From JBLMZI01 sp050258755 (GTDB lineage: Bacteria; Bacillota; Syntrophomonadia; Syntrophomonadales; DTU052), in the NCBI GenBank assembly GCA_050258755.1, contig JBLMZI010000002.1, positions 124,001 through 188,000 of the forward strand: DNA of 64,000 nucleotides, read 5' to 3'. The position numbers were made by a program, and so were the translations under genes. The notes below the pieces were generated by a model. The model was given only the letters and a program-made list of their open reading frames with translations, had not been told where the DNA came from and searched no databases. This document shows positions 25,919 through 33,977 of the stretch, in pieces. Position 1 is the first letter of the stretch, and each line of letters opens with the position of its first letter.

Positions 25919-27049
25919 ATGGAACGGCGTCCGTTAAGCAAAGTCAATGCACCAAATGACCTGATTGAATCCAATTATTGCGGGAAGATATTTGGCTTCC
26001 ATCATCCTGAAAGCGATGTATTCAACATAATCGGCACAGATCCCGGTCACATAAACAACCAGCAGACATGTTTTCTCGGATATGTCAGTGACACCGATAT
26101 AGAATTCCCCAAGCAATCTGATGTCCTTTATGGAATCCGGAATGATTTCGGAATCGAATTTGAAGTAAACGGTCGGAAACTAAAGACCGAGCCGTACAGC
26201 CTTGTATTGGATATCTTTTCGCGCAACACCGGGATTCTTGAAACCGGCCAAATGCTGAACAAACATCTGTTTCTTTTAGGATGCGGATCGGTCGGAAGTC
26301 TGGTTGCACTGGAATTGGCCAAGGCTGGCGTCAGCAATTTCACATTGGTTGATACCGATGAGCTCGGTTATCACAATATTTGTCGGCATCAATGCGGTGT
26401 CTCGGATGTTGGACGCTACAAAGTGAACGCCGTAAAAGATAAGATCCTGAACATCAATCCAACCGCCAAAGTAACAACCCATATTAACGTAATTGAACGT
26501 CTGCCCAAAGAAGTCTTCGACAACGCTTGTCTCGAAAACGAAACTATTTTGGTCGGTTGCGGAGATAACCGGGAATCCGACTTATACGCGAATCGAATCG
26601 CCCATATGTATAATATCCCGTTTGTTTCAATTGGCTTCTGGGAACGAGCCTATGCCGGTGAGATCTTCTACTACATTCCGTCGGAGGACATGCCGTGCTA
26701 CCAATGCGCTTTTGGCCAGTTGGCATTTGCGGCCAAACCGGCTTCGAATCATCGCTTTTACAGTAACGAAGCCGAACTGGAGAAGCTGAGTTTTGAACCA
26801 GGAATCTCGGCTGATATAAACTTCGTTACCATAATTGGAATCAAACTTTTACTCGACCTTTATAACCGGAACAGCAACACGTACAAGCCAAAGGTCTTAA
26901 ATAATCTGACTCAATACACCTTGGTCTGCAATACTAACGACCCCTCGATTGGAGGACCAATGGCTGAAATCTTTGCCCACCCGCTGCAGGTTACGAGATC
27001 GATTCAGCTATCATTTAATACGACCTGCCCGATCTGTCAAAACCGTTAA
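25919..27049 (+). CDS. E1-like (ThiF-family) activating enzyme
   Basis: 376 residues. After an N-terminal domain of ~115 residues there is the ThiF Rossmann domain. It contains FLLGCGSVGSLVALEL (nucleotide loop, ~119), VDTDELGYHNICRHQCG (Asp and the N..R adenylation residues), GRYKVNA (Lys) and VGCGDNRESDLYAN. Two CxxC pairs (PCYQC, and CPIC close to the C-terminal end) form a zinc site as in MoeB/E1. It would adenylate the modifier C-terminus and pass it to the E2-like protein. Last gene of the E2-JAMM-E1 run. Confidence 0.9.
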   Translation: MERRPLSKVNAPNDLIESNYCGKIFGFHHPESDVFNIIGTDPGHINNQQTCFLGYVSDTDIEFPKQSDVLYGIRNDFGIEFEVNGRKLKTEPYSLVLDIFSRNTGILETGQMLNKHLFLLGCGSVGSLVALELAKAGVSNFTLVDTDELGYHNICRHQCGVSDVGRYKVNAVKDKILNINPTAKVTTHINVIERLPKEVFDNACLENETILVGCGDNRESDLYANRIAHMYNIPFVSIGFWERAYAGEIFYYIPSEDMPCYQCAFGQLAFAAKPASNHRFYSNEAELEKLSFEPGISADINFVTIIGIKLLLDLYNRNSNTYKPKVLNNLTQYTLVCNTNDPSIGGPMAEIFAHPLQVTRSIQLSFNTTCPICQNR

Positions 27050-27089
27050 GCACACGGTAAAAGTATTTAACGCTGAAAGGATTCGGTTA

Positions 27090-27266
27090 ATGAGCGACAA
27101 CTTCAAAATCAGGGCGAACGGGCAAATCGATTTTGATGAAGAACAGAATTATCAACCACCGCCGCCACCTCCGCAGGTCCAGACCAGTCGAGAACCGAAG
27201 TTTTCGTGGAAATGGTTCTTTCTCATAGTTTGTGCCATTGATATTATCTGGAAAATGCTCAGGTAG
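27090..27266 (+). CDS. Small single-TM protein with N-terminal FKIxxNGQIDF motif (paralogue 1)
   Basis: 58 residues from ATG 27090 (aaagg upstream). Layout: MSDNFKIRANGQIDFDEEQ, a polyproline linker (PPPPPP), then one hydrophobic segment (WKWFFLIVCAIDIIW). It lies 40 bp after the E1-like gene, so it is probably the same transcript. A tandem paralogue follows. Family unknown. Confidence 0.7.
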   Translation: MSDNFKIRANGQIDFDEEQNYQPPPPPPQVQTSREPKFSWKWFFLIVCAIDIIWKMLR

Positions 27267-27305
27267 TCTTATTGCTTGGCTTCAAACGGCGAAAGGGTTC
27301 AGTTT

Positions 27306-27512
27306 ATGAGCGACAACTTCAAAATCGGGCCGAATGGGCAAATTGATTTTGACGAAGAACAATACCAATATTATTATCAGCCACCACCACCGCGAGTCGA
27401 GGAAAAAAGGTCACTATCGACTATATTGTTTAATTGGGGCTTTATTATTAGTTGGATCGGATACATCCTTTGGAATATGTATCTATACCTCAGACAGTTT
27501 ATTTCCCAATGA
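27306..27512 (+). CDS. Small TM protein with N-terminal FKIGPNGQIDF motif (paralogue 2)
   Basis: 68 residues from ATG 27306 (aaaggg upstream). It starts MSDNFKIGPNGQIDFDEEQ, has a Tyr/Pro-rich linker, and one or two hydrophobic segments (ILFNWGFIISWIGYILWNMY). A clear tandem duplicate of the preceding gene, including its leader bases. Confidence 0.7.
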   Translation: MSDNFKIGPNGQIDFDEEQYQYYYQPPPPRVEEKRSLSTILFNWGFIISWIGYILWNMYLYLRQFISQ

Positions 27513-27598
27513 ACCAAAGAACCCCCAATCTGTTTTCAATGGGTCTTTGGAATCACTTGGATCGGATGCATTATCCGGAATATTTGTCACGTTAGGGT

Positions 27599-27997
27599 CT
27601 AAAACATCGATTTACCTTTGAACCACAGAAACCCGCCTACTCCGTATATGATCAGGAAACCAACCCCGCTCGGCCACCCGGCTACATAATATAGTAAAAT
27701 ACCTGGCCAATACATGGCCGGGGCAGCGACTTGCATCAAAAACAGCCCGAGTTTTTGGCGGGATGTACCGGTGTATTCCGACAGTGCCGCGCTAAATGGG
27801 ATGATCACATAGAGAAGCAAAGCTGGGAACGTATACAAAATGGCATCACTGATGCCTCGCCACGAACTAAGGACGAGCAAAAGACCGATTATACTCATCA
27901 TGTAAACGTAGGATTTAGAGACGGTAACTACGATGTTCGTTGCCTCTTGAAAACGAATTTCGCCATCGGACCCAATTTCATAATCCTTCTCCTTCAC
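27599..27997 (-). CDS. Multi-spanning membrane protein with N-terminal YEIGSDGEIRF motif
   Basis: 132 residues from GTG 27997 (gaggg upstream). After MKEKDYEIGSDGEIRFQEA there are about four hydrophobic segments (MMSIIGLLLVL, ILYTFPALLLYVIIPF, GLFLMQVAAPAMYWPGILLY, VGFLIIYGVGGFLWF). It shares the N-terminal motif with the two plus-strand genes and with the next gene, but not their TM parts. Function unknown. Confidence 0.7.
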   Translation of the reverse strand: MKEKDYEIGSDGEIRFQEATNIVVTVSKSYVYMMSIIGLLLVLSSWRGISDAILYTFPALLLYVIIPFSAALSEYTGTSRQKLGLFLMQVAAPAMYWPGILLYYVAGWPSGVGFLIIYGVGGFLWFKGKSMF

Positions 27998-28043
27998 AAC
28001 TAATCCCTCGCATTCTTTGCAATTAATTCGCCGATCACTGCCG

Positions 28044-28973
28044 TCAATCGTATTCGAACCACGTGTTTACCCATTCAGTTGCACTTGTTTCTTGGTTTTC
28101 GCTTCCATCAACTCTCATTTTATAAAGGTGATTAAAGCTCGTATCAGTGGTGTAATAAATCCAGTCTCCAAAAACCTGAAAATCGGCACACTCGACACCT
28201 ATTTCCTCCTTGCCCGAACCATCCACTCCCACTCGATATAGCGGAAGACTATCTGAAAATCCTGATCCCAAGAAGTATATCCACCCATCAGCAAAAACCA
28301 TGTCGTTCTGCGCCAGTGTGTCACCCACAATAGTCTCTAACTCTCTACTGTTTATATTCATTTTGTAGATAGCTTGTTGAAGAAAGGTTCCGCTGCTAAA
28401 AACAATCCAATCATCAAAAAATAGGAATGATCCCGGCTCTGCATTTTGGCAAAAAACTTCTGCTGCACCACCGCTAACACTCATCCTGCATAAGTCTTGA
28501 CCCTGCCTATACCAAATCCAATCACCATACACAGCCAAAGCATCAAAGACTTCAACCCTTTCAGTATTTAACTGTTCACTCTGGCTGCCATCTAATCCGA
28601 CTCGATACAGGTTTCCATTACTGTAGTAATACAACCGATCGTCAACAATCCGAAAGCATTCCAAGCCATCAAGCACCGTTTCCTTTTTGCCTTCCTGGTC
28701 GATTCGGTTTAATGAATGATTATCAAGATAGAATACGTTGTTATTAACTACCTGGCAATAATCGCCACTTAGTGCAATGTTGAATGCCACGTTCTTAATA
28801 AAATCAACTATTCGGGGATATATGAACACGATAGCAATCATTACTAAAACCGCAATCGCAAAAACCCGATTATAGCCGGAGCTTTTGTTTTGAGGCGGAT
28901 GCTGTCTGATAACATCTTCTGGAAACCTCAACTCTCCATTCGGTCCGATTTCAAACCCGCTAATCCTAATCAC
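28044..28973 (-). CDS. Membrane-anchored beta-propeller-like protein (DUF5050/TolB-like) with FEIGPNGELRF motif
   Basis: About 309 residues from GTG 28973; ATG 29054 or 29066 would add ~30 residues that fall inside the flanking repeat. N-terminus ISGFEIGPNGELRFPEDV, one TM segment (VFAIAVLVMIAIVFIYPRIV), then an extracellular domain of ~6 repeats of the DUF5050 type: FRIVDDRLYYYSNGNLYRVG, VYGDWIWYRQGQDLCRMS, FADGWIYFLG, VFGDWIYYTT. Such propellers usually bind ligands or partners. The fourth carrier of the shared N-terminal motif. Confidence 0.75.
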   Translation of the reverse strand: MIRISGFEIGPNGELRFPEDVIRQHPPQNKSSGYNRVFAIAVLVMIAIVFIYPRIVDFIKNVAFNIALSGDYCQVVNNNVFYLDNHSLNRIDQEGKKETVLDGLECFRIVDDRLYYYSNGNLYRVGLDGSQSEQLNTERVEVFDALAVYGDWIWYRQGQDLCRMSVSGGAAEVFCQNAEPGSFLFFDDWIVFSSGTFLQQAIYKMNINSRELETIVGDTLAQNDMVFADGWIYFLGSGFSDSLPLYRVGVDGSGKEEIGVECADFQVFGDWIYYTTDTSFNHLYKMRVDGSENQETSATEWVNTWFEYD

Positions 28974-28994
28974 TCCAATTGCAAATATTGCCGA

Positions 28995-29062
28995 AAATTC
29001 TGCTTCCCGCTTTCCCCTATGCAGTTTTCCACAAAAATGCTCATTATCCTTCATCAATTCCA
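28995..29062. repeat. Right copy of the short direct repeat
   Basis: 29020-29062 matches 19755-19797 (26 bp identical core, then ~17 bp at lower identity), same orientation. It sits just upstream of the DUF5050-like gene and may supply its extended N-terminus. Confidence 0.8.
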
Positions 29063-29091
29063 ACAACTAGTAACGTTTCTTCCCATCAAAA

Positions 29092-29115
29092 CGAAAAAGA
29101 CCGGGAAACCCGGTC
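29092..29115 (-). terminator. Terminator after the YdeI-like gene
   Basis: Stem gaccggg/cccggtc at 29099-29115 followed on the minus strand by tttttcgttttg. Confidence 0.75.
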
Positions 29116-29198
29116 GCTTCGCATACGATTCGCATTTTCATATAGTTTAAGGCATATAGGCGGCTAGATCAGTTTTTATTGGACCAGCAGTTCCCCGG

Positions 29199-29792
29199 TT
29201 AATCGTTTAATCCCCTGCCTTCAAGAATCCGCGGTATCCATTTTTCCACCCGTGCCACCCGGGTTTTGGATTGTTTTGGTTCGGAAAAATGGTGCAGATA
29301 GGCCCGCTGCCTTCCTGGCGTCAAGGCTTCAAACGAGGCTTTCAAGGCAGGGATTTCATCGAGTTTGCTCTGAAATTCCTCAGGAATGACGAAGTCGGTA
29401 TGCTTTTTGAAGTCGACTTTCAGGCCGGCTTTTTCCACTTCGATGGCTTCGTGGATATACGCTTTCAGGATGGGTTCCAGCCCAACGATTTCCTGGACGC
29501 TGGTGAACCGGATCTGGCGTCCCGCCTGCACCTTCTCGGTTTGTTGGATGAGAATGCCGTCAGGGTCTTTCAGCAAGGCGCCTTTGAAAAATAGCAGCGC
29601 ACAGTATTCTTTAAATCCGTGGATCAAAACGACATTGCTTTTCTGAAACGTGTAGCACGGAACGCCCCATTTCACTGCTTCGGTCAGCTCACAGTCCAGC
29701 ACGATCCTTCGCAACTGTTCAAATTCGTCATGCCATTTTAGGGCCTTACTCACGAATTCATCCACTTTGGGATTCAAGGGTCCATTTGTCAT
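29199..29792 (-). CDS. YdeI/OmpD-associated family protein (DUF1801-like)
   Basis: About 197 residues from ATG 29792 (aggggag upstream). The N-terminal DUF1801-type part (KVDEFVSKALKW, then LTEAVKWGVPCYTFQKSNVVLIHGFKEYCALLFFKGALL) is followed by the YdeI C-terminal segment (FVIPEEFQSKLDEIPALK, then ALTPGRQRAYLHHFSEPKQS, then TRVARVEKWIPRILEGRGLND). The family is widespread and of uncertain biochemical role, linked in Bacillus to surface or antimicrobial peptide stress. Monocistronic. Confidence 0.88.
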   Translation of the reverse strand: MTNGPLNPKVDEFVSKALKWHDEFEQLRRIVLDCELTEAVKWGVPCYTFQKSNVVLIHGFKEYCALLFFKGALLKDPDGILIQQTEKVQAGRQIRFTSVQEIVGLEPILKAYIHEAIEVEKAGLKVDFKKHTDFVIPEEFQSKLDEIPALKASFEALTPGRQRAYLHHFSEPKQSKTRVARVEKWIPRILEGRGLND

Positions 29793-30027
29793 CAAGGAAC
29801 ACTCCCCTAATATGCTTCGGCGGAAAGTACACTCTCGGGTTTGGACCAGTAGGATGCTCAATGACCGGGAAAATATACCTCGCTTCGCCCCATGGCCTGG
29901 CGCACCGATTAACAGCTAAAGACGAAAAAACGGCCCTGACCCGAAGGAATTTGGCTCTTTTTGTGGAAATTACTTTCATTACAGGCATTTTACTGCCGCA
30001 CAAGAAAGAAAATTCGGAGGTAGATGA

Positions 30028-31704
30028 GTGAAGAAATCCTGGCTCAGTCCTGTTACGATTGGCGTCGTGGGAGCCTTATTCTGGCTTCTTTCAGGGAATA
30101 TCCCGGCTGAAGCCGGTGTCCCGGCGACTCCCAGCGATTTTGTCGCATTCCCGTTTGAGACCCAGATGTCGTTAACCTGGACCGACAATTCGGAAGCCGG
30201 CAGCGTCAACAATGAAACGTGTTTTGAAATCGTTCGGAATCCGGCTTTCGCTTCCCAATGCATTCTCCCTTCGGGTACGACATCCTATATCGATACCGCC
30301 GTGGCGCCTATGGCAACCTATGCCTACAAAGTGATCGCCATCAATGCTGACGGCGAGGCCGCATCCGTTGAATGGGTGGCAACCATCCCGGGTCCGCCGA
30401 CTCCGGTTCCGGCGCCGGCCGCGCCCGATTCCCCTACCGCGCTAGGGTTTAGAATCATATCGCCCAGTTCCGTCAATATTTGCTGGGGGGACAATTCGTA
30501 TAACGAGACCAGGTTTGTTGTCGAAAGAAAGATCGGATACGGGGACTTTTCCGTGATCGCGGAAACCCCAGCCAATGTTGCGACCTACACCGACAGCGGT
30601 TTACCCCGGGGGCAGATTTTTACCTACCGGGTCAGGGCTTGCAATGGAATCGGGTACTCCGGCTACTCGAATGACTGCGTGGTGAATCCGTCCAACGTCC
30701 CGGATACGCCTATACAGCTGCAGGCCACCAACTTGGGTTCCTCCATCATGTTGCACTGGATTGACACGGCCTTAAACGAATCGGGTTTCAAAATAGAGCG
30801 CAAGGTCGACAACGGCAGCTACTCAGAGATTGCCGTCCTTGGGGCCAACATTGAGTATTACACGGATTCGGCGCTCACTCAAAACGGTACGCACACTTAC
30901 CGGATTTGCTCGTATAACGGCTCCGGCAATTCCCTTTACAGCACCGAGGCCTCGGTGACGGTTTCTATCTCATCGCTCCCAAGTCCCCCGATCAATCTGA
31001 AAGCCAGCGTTTCCGGAGAAACCGTAAAGCTTGAGTGGGCGGACACATCCAGCAGCGAAACCGGCTATGAAATCGAACGCAAAATCGAGAAGGGAGACTT
31101 TTGGGGCCTTACCACCCTTGGTTCAAATGTAACTTCCTACACGGATTCAGCGGTGGTTCGTGGGACTGCTTACACGTATCGGGTTCGGGCCTATAACAAT
31201 TACGGCTGTTCAAACTTCGCCAGCGAGGCAAGCGTGATCGCGGGACTGCAGCCCCCGCCCGGCAAAGCAGGCCAGCCGGCAGCCACGGATGCCGCCAAAA
31301 CTGCGGCGGTTAAAAAACAGATCAAACTGACGGTGGGCATGAAGCAATGCCAGGTCAATGATCAGACCCGCACGCTGGACGCGGCGCCGTTTATCAAAGA
31401 CGAGCGGGTTTACCTTCCTTTACGGGCGGTTTCCGATGCTTTGGGAGCTGAAGTTGCCTGGGACCCGTCGGAAGGCAGAGCAACTCTAAAGAATGGCGGC
31501 AATGAAGTGATTGTATGGGTCGGGCAGAATAGAGCCGTGGTCAACGGTACATTCCAGATCATTGACCCGCAAACCGCTTATATAAAACCGCTCATGGTCC
31601 CGCCCGGCCGGATCATGCTTCCGCTCCGGTTTGTCGCGGAAAAACTGGGCTGCCTGATCGAATGGAACGCCACCACCCGGAATATAACCATTTCGTATTT
31701 GTAG
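30028..31704 (+). CDS. Secreted protein with fibronectin type III repeats and a copper-amine-oxidase-like domain
   Basis: 558 residues from GTG 30028. Signal peptide KKSWLSPVTIGVVGALFWLL ending before AEAGVPATP. Four FN3-type domains follow (cores SLTWTDNSE, NICWGDNSYNETRFVVERK, MLHWIDTALNESGFKIERK, KLEWADTSSSETGYEIERK, each with TYRV). The C-terminal ~120 residues are a CuAO-N1 stalk domain: VYLPLRAVSDALGAEVAWDP and MLPLRFVAEKLGCLIEWNA. This is the common Clostridia cell-surface or secreted architecture. Substrate binding or wall adhesion is inferred. Confidence 0.88.
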   Translation: MKKSWLSPVTIGVVGALFWLLSGNIPAEAGVPATPSDFVAFPFETQMSLTWTDNSEAGSVNNETCFEIVRNPAFASQCILPSGTTSYIDTAVAPMATYAYKVIAINADGEAASVEWVATIPGPPTPVPAPAAPDSPTALGFRIISPSSVNICWGDNSYNETRFVVERKIGYGDFSVIAETPANVATYTDSGLPRGQIFTYRVRACNGIGYSGYSNDCVVNPSNVPDTPIQLQATNLGSSIMLHWIDTALNESGFKIERKVDNGSYSEIAVLGANIEYYTDSALTQNGTHTYRICSYNGSGNSLYSTEASVTVSISSLPSPPINLKASVSGETVKLEWADTSSSETGYEIERKIEKGDFWGLTTLGSNVTSYTDSAVVRGTAYTYRVRAYNNYGCSNFASEASVIAGLQPPPGKAGQPAATDAAKTAAVKKQIKLTVGMKQCQVNDQTRTLDAAPFIKDERVYLPLRAVSDALGAEVAWDPSEGRATLKNGGNEVIVWVGQNRAVVNGTFQIIDPQTAYIKPLMVPPGRIMLPLRFVAEKLGCLIEWNATTRNITISYL

Positions 31705-31849
31705 GATCCAAACGAACACCGATTTCCAACCCTCTGTGGTCAAGTTCACACCCGATCACAGGGGGTTTTCTCATGCGCTGATTAGAGGTTAACAAAAGTT
31801 GACCTAGAATGTATTCAAAAGCACCGTAACGCCATGGAGGATATTGTAA

Positions 31850-33973
31850 GTGTCCAGGAGAGCCAAGCTTATCATCACAGCCTGCCTGCTGATCGCTGTT
31901 TCCGGCTTGATGGCGATACATCAGTCCCTCTCCGATCGTCCGGCCGGTTCGGTAAAGATCGGGATTCTGCTTCCGCTGACCGGGCCCGAGTCCGTGGATT
32001 CGAAGGAAGTGCTGGACTGGATGGCCAACCGTTTGAACAAAACCGGGGGCATCGACGGGAAGCCGGTGGAATTAGTCTACAAGGATACCGCGCGGGCGGC
32101 TACCATGGCTTTGGCGCGTGAGTTGGTCAGCGATCCATCGATTCAGATCGTGGTCGGACCCGGAACCAGCGGTGAACTGCACAGCATCGCGCCGTTATTC
32201 ATCAAACAAAAGAAGCTGCTGATCAGCCCGATGGCAACCGCGGGGGATGTTTTCAGGGCTTACGGTAAAAAGGACTATATCTGGCGAACCTGCCAGTCCG
32301 ACATCGCCCAGGTGCGGGCCATTCTGGACGAATTATCAAAACGAAAAGTCACCCGCGTGGCTTTGATCTGCCCGCAGGATTCTTATGGGAAGACCTTCGC
32401 GGATTGGACCGGTTTCTTTTGTACCGAGCTTGGCATCGAGCTCGTGAATGCGGTCAGTTACAGCGACTCGTCGGAATTGAACCGCATCCTGGATCAGGCG
32501 TTGACCGGTGACCCGGAGTACGTGATTTCCGCCTCTTATGCCGAAGATTCCGCGCGGCTCGTTAAGCTGATGAAGACGAAAAAAACCGCCAGCCGGCTTT
32601 TCTTTACCGATGCCTCCGAAACAAACTACTTGATCGAGGCCCTGGGCCCGGCGTCGGAAGGCATTGAACTTATGTCCCCCGCGGCCGATCCTGACAGCGG
32701 TTTTGAAGCGGCTTACTCTGCGAAATTCGGCTATTATCCCTATGATTATGCAGCTCCCACCTGTGACGCTTTTTTGCTGGCTGTATATACTCAGGCGCGG
32801 CAGGCATCCCAAACGGGATTGGCATCGCTGATACATCATGAAGCGCTCGAAGCGTCGTTCAAGAAAGTCATCAATGGAACCGGCCCAAAGGTGCCATGGA
32901 ATGAACCCGGCCGGGCCATCGCATCGATTCTTTCGGGAAACCTGCCGGATGTCCAGGGCGCGTCCGGCCCCCTGAGGTTTGACAGGGAGTTCGGGGTCGA
33001 CCCGGTTGAAAGCTTTTATTCCCTGAACCGGGTGGAGCGGCGGGACGGCGGAATTGATTTTTACACGATCAGGCGATTCAGTTCTTCGGAGTCGCAAGGC
33101 GTCGGTCTTCTGGATGAGGGAGCCTCGGCGGCCTCAACCCGGGCCAGTGATAAGTTTATGCGGCTGGACCAGACCGGACAGCCTTTCCTGCCGGCGGCTG
33201 AGCGCAAGAATCTGCGTGCCGTTATTGTCGCCACCAGCCATAGTTGGGACAACTACCGGCACCAGGCCGATGCGCTGACGATATACCAACTATTGCGGAA
33301 AAATGGCGTGAGCGATCAGGACATTATCCTTTTCTCTGTGGATGATGTCCCCTGGATGCCTGAAAATAGCCCCAGGGGTAATCTGCGGCATGAAATGGGC
33401 GGGGCGAACCTCAGGAAGAATGCCGTTATCGACTATTCCGGAGCTGCCGTGACCCCGGATAACCTTCGCAAGGTACTCCTGGGACAGCGATCCCCCCAAA
33501 CGCCCGTGGTGCTGGAAAGTGATGCAAATACCAATGTGCTGTTTTATCTGGTGGGGCATGGCATGCCCCGGGCCATCAACTTCGCGAACGGCCAGCAATT
33601 GACCGATAAAAGCCTGGCCCGGCTGTTCGATGAGATGTACCGGGCAAAGAAATACCGGCAGGTGCTGATGCTGGTCGAGGCTTGCAACGGCGCAAGCCTG
33701 GCTATGCAGCTCACCACCCCCGGCGTGTTGTTTTTAAGCGGCTCTTCCAGCATCGAGTCATCTTTTGGCGCGAACTATGATCCCGAAATCAGGCAGTGGT
33801 TAAGCGACGAGTTCACGGCGCAATCCATCAAAGCCATGGCGGAACCAGGCCTGAAGCTGGAGGATCTCTATTTATCCAGTTACACGCACGTGACTGGATC
33901 CCATGTGACGCTGATCAATTACGATCAATTCGGGGATCTTCAAACCCGGGTCGGTGAGTTTACGCAACCCTGA
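31850..33973 (+). CDS. Type I periplasmic-binding protein fused to a legumain/GPI8-like (C13) cysteine protease domain
   Basis: 707 residues from GTG 31850 (ggagg upstream). N-terminal signal/anchor (AKLIITACLLIAVSGLMAI). Residues ~35-400 are a branched-chain-amino-acid-type binding domain: VKIGILLPLTGPESVDSKEV, VVGPGTSGELHSIAPLF, VALICPQDSYG. Residues ~460-700 read like peptidase family C13: VIVATSHSWDNYRHQADALT, then FYLVGHGMP with His570 and VEACNGAS with Cys612. Both catalytic positions are intact. It may sense a ligand outside the cell and cleave proteins, perhaps at Asn. Fusion of these two families is unusual. No ABC permease is adjacent. Confidence 0.85.
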   Translation: MSRRAKLIITACLLIAVSGLMAIHQSLSDRPAGSVKIGILLPLTGPESVDSKEVLDWMANRLNKTGGIDGKPVELVYKDTARAATMALARELVSDPSIQIVVGPGTSGELHSIAPLFIKQKKLLISPMATAGDVFRAYGKKDYIWRTCQSDIAQVRAILDELSKRKVTRVALICPQDSYGKTFADWTGFFCTELGIELVNAVSYSDSSELNRILDQALTGDPEYVISASYAEDSARLVKLMKTKKTASRLFFTDASETNYLIEALGPASEGIELMSPAADPDSGFEAAYSAKFGYYPYDYAAPTCDAFLLAVYTQARQASQTGLASLIHHEALEASFKKVINGTGPKVPWNEPGRAIASILSGNLPDVQGASGPLRFDREFGVDPVESFYSLNRVERRDGGIDFYTIRRFSSSESQGVGLLDEGASAASTRASDKFMRLDQTGQPFLPAAERKNLRAVIVATSHSWDNYRHQADALTIYQLLRKNGVSDQDIILFSVDDVPWMPENSPRGNLRHEMGGANLRKNAVIDYSGAAVTPDNLRKVLLGQRSPQTPVVLESDANTNVLFYLVGHGMPRAINFANGQQLTDKSLARLFDEMYRAKKYRQVLMLVEACNGASLAMQLTTPGVLFLSGSSSIESSFGANYDPEIRQWLSDEFTAQSIKAMAEPGLKLEDLYLSSYTHVTGSHVTLINYDQFGDLQTRVGEFTQP

Positions 33974-33977
33974 CCGC

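Noticed and set aside
32336..33097. Minus-strand frame (253 codons) inside the PBP-protease gene
   Set aside because: Antisense to conserved coding sequence.
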